From positions 1-5,783 of the forward strand of contig WAMZ01000069.1 in the NCBI GenBank assembly GCA_015522055.1: a stretch of DNA of 5,783 bases, given 5' to 3'. Below the pieces are notes generated by a model. The model made no database searches. It worked only from the letters and a program-made list of their open reading frames with translations, and was not told where the DNA came from. The stretch's first letter is position 1; each line of letters opens with the position of its first letter. The position numbers were made by a program, and so were the translations under genes. Origin of the DNA: Candidatus Geothermarchaeota archaeon. Lineage in GTDB: Archaea > Thermoproteota > Nitrososphaeria > Geothermarchaeales > JDFR-13. Shown piece by piece: positions 1-5,203 of the stretch.

Positions 1-52
1 ATATTATGTCTGTTCAAATTATGAAAGAATCTTTTTATTATTCCACTATCCT

Positions 53-166
53 TTACTGTGAGCTTTCATAGTCTCCTTCCTTAATATCCGTAATCTCCAT
101 CTCCGCTATAGCCTTTGGAATATAAATTTTTATATTTTCTGCGACTCCGGCGTCCCTCTGAGACAT
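53..166 (-). CDS. candidate small protein, 37 aa, unknown function
   Basis: An ATG at 166 opens a 37-codon frame ending in TAA at 53-55. An in-frame TAG lies three codons upstream, so the ATG is the only sensible start. The peptide begins MSQRDAGVAENIKIYIPKAI and ends in an acidic, polar tail; no Cys pair, no membrane segment and no motif I recognise. In favour of a real gene: the frame is richer in G+C than the flanking bases, residue use is protein-like (Glu, Ile, Lys, Ala), and a TATA-like element (187-195) is centred about 25 nt upstream, which suits a leaderless archaeal transcript. Against it: the length is within chance range and there is no homology I can name. It lies 118 nt beyond the stop of the TupA gene on the same strand. 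Gene reality is an inference. Confidence 0.4.
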   Translation of the reverse strand: MSQRDAGVAENIKIYIPKAIAEMEITDIKEGDYESSQ

Positions 167-186
167 ATTAATCTAGTAATAAATAG

Positions 187-195
187 TATAATAAG
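187..195 (-). promoter_or_regulatory. TATA-like box for the 37-aa ORF
   Basis: On the minus strand this reads CTTATTATA. Its centre is about 25 nt upstream of the ATG at 166, the spacing expected for a TATA box driving a leaderless transcript. The surrounding region is AT-rich, so a chance match is possible. Confidence 0.3.
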
Positions 196-251
196 GTTCA
201 TTAATCGAGTTAATTCTAATTTATAGGAGATGTTCATTATTAAATGTGGTC

Positions 252-273
252 TTATGTGATGTTTTACACATAA
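252..273. repeat. perfect 7-bp inverted repeat, 8-nt loop
   Basis: TTATGTG at 252-258 is exactly complementary to CACATAA at 267-273, with eight bases between. It lies 11 nt past the tupA stop codon and about 85 nt upstream of the small ORF. It could be a 3' hairpin on the tupA transcript or a dyad binding site. No T-run follows on the minus strand, so a classic terminator is not indicated. Confidence 0.55.
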
Positions 274-284
274 TATTTTAATTT

Positions 285-1190
285 TTATGATGCGAAATAA
301 TTCCATATTTCCTTTAGTTCAGGTAGTTTTTCTTCATTTACTGGGTAAAATAGGTTTGAGCCGTATTCACTAACACCATATTCAGATATTATTCTCTGGC
401 CATCTTCTCCTACTATGAAGTTCATGAATTCTTTGGCAAGCTCTATATTTACATCATCAACTTTACTGGGGTTTACTAGATATACGCTATAGATATTTAT
501 TAGGTCGGGGTCGCCAGATACCATGATCTCAAGGTTATCTATGACCCCGGTCTTCTTCAGTTTTAGGAATGTGCCCATGTCGCTTAGTGTGTATGCGGAC
601 TTCTCGTTTGCGATTTCCAGTGTTTGTGACATACCCGAGCCCGACTCTATATACCAGGAGCCACCCGGCTCTAGCCCGGCCTTTGACCATATGAATAGCT
701 CCCTATTGTGGGTCCCACTATTATCCCCCCTACTTACAAATAGGGACTCTCCAGCTAAACCACTTTCGTATATTTTTATAAATGCCTCGGTGGCGTTTCC
801 CATCCCCCTGATGCCGGCTGGGTCATCCGGCGGCCCAACTATCACAAAATAGTTGTATGCAAATATTCTACCATCCATTATGTATCCTTCACTTAAGTAT
901 ATTTTTTCTAGGTTGGGTGCATGGACTAGAACTAGGTCGGCATCACCTAGACTGGCCCTCCTCAAAGCCTCACCACTACCCACTGGTATAAACTGAACCA
1001 TAACACCAGGATGCCGTTCCATAAACTCGTCGGCAAGCTTATCTAACAATCCAGTTGCATATAAACTGGTGGTGGTTGAGACCCTAAGTACGACGCTTGG
1101 GTGGAAGAACATGTAGTATGTAAATAACGAGCCTGCTACAATCAGGCCGAGCAGGATGTATAGAGCTACGTATCTATCTATTCTAGGCAT
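285..1190 (-). CDS. tupA: TupA-type tungstate/oxyanion-binding protein, membrane-anchored
   Basis: A 301-aa periplasmic-binding-protein-like solute receptor (PBP-like family of TupA/PstS relatives) that would capture tungstate, or a similar oxyanion, outside the cell for an ABC importer. One hydrophobic segment (about residues 8-29) is preceded by Arg and has no lipobox Cys, so it looks like an uncleaved anchor. Family signatures follow: STTTS (38-42) opening the first lobe, GSGEALRRASLGDADLVLVHAP (71-92), SRGDNSGTHNRE (153-164), the Trp-Tyr at 179-180, and a LEIANE...YTLSDMGTFL stretch (191-209) typical of TupA. NIYSVYLVNP (232-241) matches the usual strand before the C-terminal helices. Length fits the family. 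ATG start at 1190 has a TATA-like box about 30 nt upstream, suggesting leaderless translation. No tupB permease or tupC ATPase is present in the window. Tungstate would serve tungsten enzymes common in hyperthermophiles; molybdate is the main alternative ligand. Confidence 0.9.
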   Translation of the reverse strand: MPRIDRYVALYILLGLIVAGSLFTYYMFFHPSVVLRVSTTTSLYATGLLDKLADEFMERHPGVMVQFIPVGSGEALRRASLGDADLVLVHAPNLEKIYLSEGYIMDGRIFAYNYFVIVGPPDDPAGIRGMGNATEAFIKIYESGLAGESLFVSRGDNSGTHNRELFIWSKAGLEPGGSWYIESGSGMSQTLEIANEKSAYTLSDMGTFLKLKKTGVIDNLEIMVSGDPDLINIYSVYLVNPSKVDDVNIELAKEFMNFIVGEDGQRIISEYGVSEYGSNLFYPVNEEKLPELKEIWNYFAS

Positions 1191-1214
1191 ATAATAAGTT
1201 AGTATTAAAGTAGG

Positions 1215-1225
1215 TTAATAAAATT
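1215..1225 (-). promoter_or_regulatory. TATA-like box for tupA
   Basis: The minus strand reads AATTTTATTAA, centred about 30 nt upstream of the tupA ATG at 1190. A start of transcription 26-27 nt after the box centre would fall within a few bases of the ATG, implying a leaderless mRNA. This would let tupA be transcribed independently of the gene 54 nt upstream. Confidence 0.4.
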
Positions 1226-1244
1226 GGTTATATGGTTTTTAGAG

Positions 1245-2192
1245 CTAGCCCATCAAGACAATGTCTATGATGTTAGACACTAGTAAGATAATCGTCAAGT
1301 ATACTATCTGGATATAAAAAATGTCTTTACCATTTTCCCACCTAGCATGCCTCCGCAATAGAGTCCAGGGATACATAATGAGTTTACTCACTAGTCTAGG
1401 AATAGGGATTAGAAATGGTATCCTAGCCCTATATAGCATATAGTCGTATCCCATTTTAACACATATATCCACTTCATTCAACAATGCCCAGCCTATAATC
1501 CCTAATATGGACAGTAGCCACACAAAGCCAGGGTCTACGAAATACACATCACGATAGTATTTCAATATGTAGCCTAGCAAGCCATAGCTGAATAATATGT
1601 ATCCTAGGACCGATGGGTATCTAGAATATTCCCTAACCCATACGATATCAGGCTCATAACCAATCAGTAATCTAGACAGCCTTGCAACTATAATCAATAA
1701 TATAATTGATAGCCCTAAACCCGACAGAAAAGTTAGGAAAGCCAAATTTATATCTATCCCCATCCACATTGAAAATACATCAATCAGATTGAATGGAATT
1801 GTGATAACATGTGCAGTGGCCACCCTACCAACAGTTGATTCAGCCAGAGGCAACCATATAAACCTAAAAAAACTAAGCCCATTGAGGGAATCGGCCCGTG
1901 GTGAGTAAAAACCTAATAGGGATATAAATATTATTACTGATGATATTAGGGATAGATTCTTAATCTCAAAGTAGGTACCTAGAAATAATCCAATTATAAC
2001 AACGGCTAGTATAAAGAACGATATAATAGTGACTGCTGTCGATCCGGGATACAATAAATTGACTGGAATTATGTACTGCAGAGCCGTATCAAGCCACTTC
2101 AGTACGATAAAGAGTCTAGATAATATCAGGAGTGCAGAAAGCACCGAGAGTACTGTAGAAAGCATTAAAGACAGTGTTCCCAATAGAGACAC
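1245..2192 (-). CDS. polytopic membrane protein, ICMT/PEMT-like methyltransferase signature
   Basis: A 315-aa integral membrane protein with about seven hydrophobic segments (near residues 5-30, 52-72, 80-97, 148-171, 194-211, 221-239, 292-313). The C-terminal half resembles the isoprenylcysteine carboxyl methyltransferase / phospholipid methyltransferase fold: REYSRYPSVLGYILF (187-201) aligns with the YxxxRHPxYLG motif, and 49 residues later NEVDICVKMGYDYMLYRARIP (239-259) aligns with the EE...FGxxYxxYxxxVP helix. In known members these bind S-adenosylmethionine. Here the motif His is Tyr (RYP, 191-193) and the first Glu of the EE pair is Asn, leaving Glu240. The N-terminal four-helix half and the tail after 264 (with a basic RRHARWENGK loop and one more helix) are extra compared with minimal ICMTs of about 200 aa. 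Start: GTG at 2192; ATG at 2165 is an alternative. Gene reality is firm; the family call is moderate and catalysis uncertain. It does not look like an ABC permease. Confidence 0.62.
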   Translation of the reverse strand: MSLLGTLSLMLSTVLSVLSALLILSRLFIVLKWLDTALQYIIPVNLLYPGSTAVTIISFFILAVVIIGLFLGTYFEIKNLSLISSVIIFISLLGFYSPRADSLNGLSFFRFIWLPLAESTVGRVATAHVITIPFNLIDVFSMWMGIDINLAFLTFLSGLGLSIILLIIVARLSRLLIGYEPDIVWVREYSRYPSVLGYILFSYGLLGYILKYYRDVYFVDPGFVWLLSILGIIGWALLNEVDICVKMGYDYMLYRARIPFLIPIPRLVSKLIMYPWTLLRRHARWENGKDIFYIQIVYLTIILLVSNIIDIVLMG

Positions 2193-2294
2193 CCCCTAAG
2201 GAGATATTAAGTAAAGACCCCAAAAATTATTGGCTGAATAATACTAATATATCTGATTTTACCTGGACTAAGAAACATTATTAATTTTTAATTC

Positions 2295-2828
2295 TTATAT
2301 GTAGTCCAGCAATTCTGGTATAACCGTATTCTTTACACTTGTCGGATCTGAGGTAGATATCCATACAACCGACTTCCCGTAACTGAAGAAAAAGTAGTAC
2401 ATACCTCTCCCACTCCCATAATATACAGTTAGATCATCCAAATCAAGGGTCTCGGGAATAGAATATTGACTACTACCCTCGGACATCTTCAGATACATTC
2501 TCTGGGTTAAATTAAGGGCCACCTCCTCGGAAATAAACACCGCCATCCATATATGAACAATATCACCATCCTTTGTATATACAGCCACCAAACCATCTAC
2601 AATATATTCACTGCTAGGTAGAAATGCATGTATACTGCCTAAACTCTGGATAGCCGCCTCACCCGATATATATTCAGCCAAAACATATCCACCCAACTCA
2701 CTAGGCGGCCCCTCCTCCCCGCCAGACCCTACATCAATAAATACAAATATATAGATACCAGTAAGTATCAACAACAATACAAAGCCGAGAAATAGATAGA
2801 GATATATTCTTCGACTCATCCCATCCAC
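2295..2828 (-). CDS. membrane-anchored extracytoplasmic protein, unknown function
   Basis: A 177-aa protein I do not recognise as a named family. Basic residues (Arg6-Arg7) precede one strong hydrophobic segment (about 8-31), then a Gly/Glu/Pro linker (33-44) and an outer domain of about 130 residues, so an N-in, C-out anchored topology is likely. Within the domain: SGEAAIQSLGSIHAF (55-69), alternating strands VDGLVAVY and DIVHIWMAVFIS (77-100), a helix EEVALNLTQRMYLKM (101-115), then VYYGSGRGMYYFFFSYGKSVVWIS (135-158), which reads as two strands with a Gly turn. No Cys, no enzyme motif and no metal site are evident. The start is GTG at 2828; ATG at 2819, three codons in, is a close rival. 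The TATA-like box at 2854-2865 favours the GTG if the message is leaderless. It heads the leftward gene series, 102 nt before the ICMT-like gene; a role in the cell envelope is inference only. Confidence 0.82.
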   Translation of the reverse strand: MDGMSRRIYLYLFLGFVLLLILTGIYIFVFIDVGSGGEEGPPSELGGYVLAEYISGEAAIQSLGSIHAFLPSSEYIVDGLVAVYTKDGDIVHIWMAVFISEEVALNLTQRMYLKMSEGSSQYSIPETLDLDDLTVYYGSGRGMYYFFFSYGKSVVWISTSDPTSVKNTVIPELLDYI

Positions 2829-2853
2829 ACAAACAAGGAAAAAGAAGCCAATC

Positions 2854-2865
2854 CTAATAAAAAAC
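2854..2865 (-). promoter_or_regulatory. TATA-like box for the 177-aa anchored protein
   Basis: The minus strand reads GTTTTTTATTAG, centred about 31 nt upstream of the GTG at 2828 and about 40 nt upstream of the ATG at 2819. Predicted transcription start is near 2832, leaving almost no leader before the GTG. It shares the 122-nt divergent region with the tRNA-His promoter. Confidence 0.35.
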
Positions 2866-2913
2866 CATACAGACCATAAACATACAAATATATAGAAGCC
2901 GAAGCCCGAAAGA

Positions 2914-2923
2914 TTAATAAATA
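2914..2923 (+). promoter_or_regulatory. TATA-like box for tRNA-His
   Basis: TTAATAAATA is centred 33 nt before the first tRNA base (G-1). A transcription start about 26 nt downstream would leave a leader of roughly 6 nt for RNase P, normal for archaeal tRNA genes. Confidence 0.45.
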
Positions 2924-2950
2924 CAACCCCAAAATCAATTATAGAAAAAT

Positions 2951-3048
2951 GGCCGCCGTAGCTCAGATGGCAGAGCGCCTGGCTGTGGATTGAATCTGAT
3001 GGAGCAGATACCAGGAGGTCGTGGGTTCAAATCCCACCGGCGGCCCCA
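2951..3048 (+). tRNA. tRNA-His (anticodon GTG), intron-containing
   Basis: All arms close. Acceptor GCCGCCG (2952-2958) pairs with CGGCGGC (3038-3044); D stem GCTC/GAGC (2961-2964 / 2973-2976); anticodon stem CCTGG/CCAGG (2978-2982 / 3011-3015); T stem GTGGG/CCCAC (3021-3025 / 3033-3037) with loop TTCAAAT. The anticodon GTG is 2985-2987. Histidine identity is confirmed independently by the extra G-1 at 2951 facing discriminator C73 at 3045, the hallmark recognised by histidyl-tRNA synthetase; here G-1 is encoded in the DNA. The 3' CCA (3046-3048) is also encoded. A 21-nt intron (2989-3009) interrupts the anticodon loop between positions 37 and 38. The gene is divergent from the 177-aa gene and upstream of ilvE. 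Confidence 0.97.
2989..3009 (+). other. 21-nt archaeal tRNA intron (37/38), bulge-helix-bulge site
   Basis: Exon bases CTGT (2983-2986) can pair with intron GCAG (3004-3007) as a 4-bp central helix including one G-U pair. This leaves 3-nt bulges GG^A (2987-2989) and AT^A (3008-3010), each cut between its second and third base, as expected for archaeal splicing endonuclease. The anticodon stem is the outer helix. The inner intron hairpin is weak (only about two pairs), so the motif is a relaxed one. Removal restores a 7-nt loop, CTGTGGA. Confidence 0.85.
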
Positions 3049-3058
3049 CTATACGATA

Positions 3059-3065
3059 TTTATAT
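3059..3065 (+). promoter_or_regulatory. TATA-like box, possible ilvE promoter
   Basis: TTTATAT lies just beyond the tRNA-His gene. A start 26-27 nt after its centre (near 3089) would give ilvE a leader of about 64 nt, consistent with the use of a ribosome site. A second weaker candidate, CTATATTT at 3123-3130, would place the start next to the TTG codon itself. Confidence 0.33.
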
Positions 3066-3069
3066 CATG

Positions 3070-3108
3070 TTTTTGGATGGAGAGCGGTCTACTAAGATCA
3101 CTATTTTT
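3070..3108 (+). terminator. T-run terminator candidate after tRNA-His
   Basis: Two T5 runs (3070-3074 and 3104-3108) follow the tRNA 3' end by 22 and 56 nt with no hairpin needed, as in archaeal intrinsic termination. They overlap the presumed ilvE leader, so read-through or a downstream ilvE promoter is possible. Confidence 0.35.
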
Positions 3109-3139
3109 CTATGTATCTTATCCTATATTTCTATTTCTA

Positions 3140-3144
3140 GGGTG
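3140..3144 (+). promoter_or_regulatory. ribosome binding site deciding the TTG start of ilvE
   Basis: GGGTG, matching part of the GGAGGTGA consensus, ends 8 nt before the TTG at 3153. An in-frame TAG at 3138-3140 rules out any longer frame, so this site and the family N-terminus together fix the start. Confidence 0.55.
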
Positions 3145-3152
3145 CAGATAAG

Positions 3153-4079
3153 TTGCCCAGAGGTGACTATATCTGGTTCGATGGTAAAATATTGCCTTGG
3201 AACGAGGCTAAGGTACATGTTATGATACATGCCCTTCACTATGGTTCGGCCGTTATCGAGGGAATCCGATGCTATTTCGATGGTAGTAAGACTTGCGTCT
3301 TCAGGCTGGATGACCACCTCAGGAGGTTCATAAGGTCAATGGAGATTATTGGCATGAAGCCTAGATATAGTGTCGATGTGCTCCGGGATGCAGTTATACA
3401 GGTTGTTAAATATAATAGGTTGAGGGATGGGTATATCAGGCCGATAGCATTCTATAATATGGATGATTATCTCGGTATAGACCTATCGAATTATAGCGAT
3501 AAATACTCTATAGCAATTGGAGGCTGGGACTGGGGGAAATATTTAGGGGAGGCTTATAGGAAGGGCTCTAGGGTCAAGATATGTAGATGGAGGCGGATAT
3601 CTAGGTTGAGCGTCCCCCTTGAGGCGAAGGTGAGTGGATATTATGCAAATAACATAATAGCCAGGCTCGAGGCGGGAGGAGAATATGACGAAGTTATTAT
3701 GCTAGATGAACATGGGTATGTTGCTGAGGGGAGCGGCGAGAATATATTTATAGTTAAGGATGGGGTCATCTATACACCCTCCATCGAGTCATCGATTCTC
3801 CCTGGAATAACTAGGGACACAGTTATAAAACTAGCTAGGGATATATTGGGTATCCAGGTCATTGAGAAGCAGATGCAGCCAAATGAACTGTACCGAGCCG
3901 ACGAGGTCTTCATAGTAGGCACTGCCGCCGAGGTCACCCCAGTAATAGAAATAGATGGGATACAGATAGGGGGCGGCAGGCCAGGGAGAGTAACGAGGAA
4001 GCTACAGGAGATATATGAAAATGTTGTAAGGGGTAGATATAATGAATATAAACACTGGATTACATATGTCAATGTTTAA
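3153..4079 (+). CDS. ilvE: branched-chain amino acid aminotransferase (class IV PLP)
   Basis: A cytosolic class IV (fold type IV) pyridoxal-phosphate aminotransferase of 308 aa, the normal IlvE length. It exchanges amino groups between glutamate/2-oxoglutarate and leucine, isoleucine or valine, the last step of their synthesis and first step of breakdown. The N-terminus YIWFDGKILPWNEAKVHVM leads into HALHYGSAVIEGIRCY (26-41), the usual signature. Lys159 in LEAKVSGYYANN is the expected Schiff-base lysine; Glu192 in YVAEGSGENIF is the expected partner of the PLP pyridine nitrogen. SILPGITRDTVI (214-225) and VGTAAEVTPV (255-264) are the conserved cofactor-phosphate and substrate loops. The start is TTG at 3153, forced by an upstream in-frame stop and supported by GGGTG 8 nt before. 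The MCT-1-like gene follows after 42 nt, so they may share a transcript. D-amino acid aminotransferase or aminodeoxychorismate lyase are relatives but fit less well. Confidence 0.95.
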   Translation: MPRGDYIWFDGKILPWNEAKVHVMIHALHYGSAVIEGIRCYFDGSKTCVFRLDDHLRRFIRSMEIIGMKPRYSVDVLRDAVIQVVKYNRLRDGYIRPIAFYNMDDYLGIDLSNYSDKYSIAIGGWDWGKYLGEAYRKGSRVKICRWRRISRLSVPLEAKVSGYYANNIIARLEAGGEYDEVIMLDEHGYVAEGSGENIFIVKDGVIYTPSIESSILPGITRDTVIKLARDILGIQVIEKQMQPNELYRADEVFIVGTAAEVTPVIEIDGIQIGGGRPGRVTRKLQEIYENVVRGRYNEYKHWITYVNV

Positions 4080-4121
4080 TGGAAATAGCCCATAAAATCA
4101 TGGTTCTGGTGTACTATCCAG

Positions 4122-4595
4122 ATGAATGTTAGGCAAATTAGTAAGAAAGAGTATAAGATGATTATAAAACATATGGGAGACCTAGGTATGGAGGCAAGCT
4201 TACCCAAGACGAAAAACATAAAATCAGTAGCCATAAAGAGGGGAGAACTTATACTTATCGATGATAAACCAGTCATAGTTAGGCTGGGAGACGACTATCT
4301 ACCATATATCGAGGCTTTAGAATATTTCAAAGGTTATAATACTGTGGTTGTCGATAAGGGGGCTGTCAAATATATAGCTAATGGAGCAGATGTTATGCGG
4401 CCGGGAATCGTATCATATACGTACTTCACCAAGAATGATATAATTGTAGTCGAGGTAGAGGAGTATGGGCAGGCTATAGCTGTGGGTAGGGCGCTTGTAG
4501 ACTCGAGCCGGTTGAGAAACATGAAGAAAGGCAAGGTCGTTAAGAACCTACACCACATAGGGGACGATGCGTGGAAAGCCGCCCGCTCCCTATAA
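4122..4595 (+). CDS. PUA-domain RNA-binding protein, archaeal MCT-1-like (DUF1947 + PUA)
   Basis: A 157-aa two-domain protein. Residues 1-72 match the pre-PUA/DUF1947 module, with basic N-terminus and the LILIDDKPVIVRLGDDYLPYIEAL stretch (43-66). Residues 74-150 are a PUA domain: VVVDKGAVKYIANGADVMRPGI (75-96) is the signature strand-helix, followed by VEVEEYGQAIAVGRALVDS and a closing strand near KGKVVKNLHHIGD. Eukaryotic relatives MCT-1/Tma20 partner with DENR/Tma22 at the small ribosomal subunit in recycling and re-initiation; the archaeal role is less clear, but binding of tRNA or rRNA is the usual inference. Start is ATG at 4122 with GGTG at 4108-4111 (10-nt spacing). The protein should be cytosolic. 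It follows ilvE by 42 nt; no functional link to amino acid synthesis is evident. The family match is strong, the exact role is not. Confidence 0.92.
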   Translation: MNVRQISKKEYKMIIKHMGDLGMEASLPKTKNIKSVAIKRGELILIDDKPVIVRLGDDYLPYIEALEYFKGYNTVVVDKGAVKYIANGADVMRPGIVSYTYFTKNDIIVVEVEEYGQAIAVGRALVDSSRLRNMKKGKVVKNLHHIGDDAWKAARSL

Positions 4596-4780
4596 GGCAA
4601 CAAATTCAATCAAAACAAGTTTATGGTATTAGCTCTCAATATTCTATTGCGTGAAGAAAAGAGTCTAACCAGGCCAACCTAGCCGTAGGTCACGATACAT
4701 GCGTCAATAAGCACCGTGAAAATATCTACCAATAAATAGGATGAAAATAACCTAGTTTACTTATATAGGAGGTGGCGGTC
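4596..4780 (+). promoter_or_regulatory. 185-nt non-coding gap upstream of the osmC gene
   Basis: I see no tRNA, no C/D box guide RNA pattern and only trivially short frames. AATAAATA at 4731-4738 is a possible TATA box; it would start transcription near 4762, giving a short leader that still contains the GGAGGTG ribosome site. The stretch separates the ilvE/PUA pair from the osmC/thioesterase pair, suggesting a separate promoter. Confidence 0.35.
4768..4774 (+). promoter_or_regulatory. strong ribosome binding site for osmC
   Basis: GGAGGTG is a near-perfect complement to the archaeal 16S 3' end and ends 6 nt before the ATG at 4781. It decides the start: the in-frame GTG at 4772-4774 lies inside this site and is therefore not the initiation codon. 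Confidence 0.85.
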
Positions 4781-5203
4781 ATGTTCACCATAAAACATTT
4801 AGGGGATTATAAGTTTGTTGCAGAGTCCAATGATGGACGATTATTAATAGTGGATGGGAGGAAGGCTGAAGAGAGAAAGTACTTCTCTCCTATGGAGTTA
4901 CTATTAGTAGCCGCGGCCACATGCTCAGCGATTGACATAGTATCGATACTCAATAAAATGAGGAAGAACCTTAGGTCACTCGAGGTTGAGATCGAAGGTA
5001 AGAGGAGGGATGAGTATCCAAAGATATACAATGACGTTAAAATAAGATACATAGCCCAGGGGGATCTCGATGAAAAAGATTTGGAGAGGGCTGTGAAGCT
5101 CAGCCTCGAGAAATATTGTAGCGCATCCATAACCCTAAGAGAAGCTGGAGCCAGGGTCTCCTATGAAATTAAGGTAAATAATAAGGGTGGGGAACATGGG
5201 TAG
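4781..5203 (+). CDS. OsmC/Ohr-family protein (thiol peroxidase-like)
   Basis: A 140-aa cytosolic OsmC-superfamily protein. Members use a pair of conserved cysteines to reduce organic hydroperoxides. The first Cys, Cys48, sits in SPMELLLVAAATCSAIDIVSIL (36-57), the central helix signature; the second, Cys113, lies in LSLEKYCSASITLREAGARV (107-126), the classic KYCxxS motif. N-terminal strands (1-27), with DGRLLIVDG, precede the helix, and the middle LRSLEVEIEGKRRDEYPKIYNDVKIRY (65-91) is the expected strand pair. Length matches the family. The YhfA-like branch, whose substrate is unknown, fits at least as well as true Ohr, because the residues 29-35 before the helix do not show a clear Ohr active-site Arg loop. 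ATG at 4781 is chosen from the GGAGGTG site; a GTG at 4772 would add three residues. The stop overlaps the next gene by 8 nt, indicating a co-translated pair. Confidence 0.93.
   Translation: MFTIKHLGDYKFVAESNDGRLLIVDGRKAEERKYFSPMELLLVAAATCSAIDIVSILNKMRKNLRSLEVEIEGKRRDEYPKIYNDVKIRYIAQGDLDEKDLERAVKLSLEKYCSASITLREAGARVSYEIKVNNKGGEHG
5186..5190 (+). promoter_or_regulatory. ribosome binding site of the thioesterase inside osmC
   Basis: GGTGG, within the last codons of the OsmC gene, ends 5 nt before the ATG at 5196. It argues for ATG 5196 over the in-frame GTG at 5187, which overlaps this site. Confidence 0.6.

Noticed and set aside
523..852. A plus-strand frame of about 109 codons opposite tupA
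   Set aside because: It lies wholly antisense to a gene with clear family motifs, shows no domain, and its Pro/Ser-rich composition is what the complement of that gene would give.
1245..2192. The 315-aa membrane protein as the TupB permease for the neighbouring TupA
   Set aside because: It lacks the ABC-permease EAA loop and the compact five- to six-helix layout of TupB, while its C-terminal half matches the ICMT-like pattern.
2232..2260. Two CTGA boxes in the 102-nt gap, suggestive of a C/D box guide RNA
   Set aside because: No C box (RTGATGA) upstream and no C' box between them, so the required pattern is missing.
3067..3225. A 52-aa frame starting in the ilvE leader and rich in Ile and Leu, suggestive of a leader peptide
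   Set aside because: It runs 73 nt into ilvE out of frame, has no ribosome site, and T-rich leader DNA naturally encodes Ile/Leu/Phe. Peptide-based attenuation is not established for this gene in archaea.
4623..4682. A 19-codon ATG frame in the gap before osmC
   Set aside because: Too short, no ribosome site or promoter at a fitting distance, and no recognisable sequence.
4772..4780. GTG at 4772 as the start of the OsmC gene
   Set aside because: This GTG is part of the GGAGGTG ribosome site; ATG at 4781 has ideal spacing from it.
5187..5195. GTG at 5187 as the start of the thioesterase gene
   Set aside because: It overlaps the GGTGG ribosome site that is well placed for the ATG at 5196.
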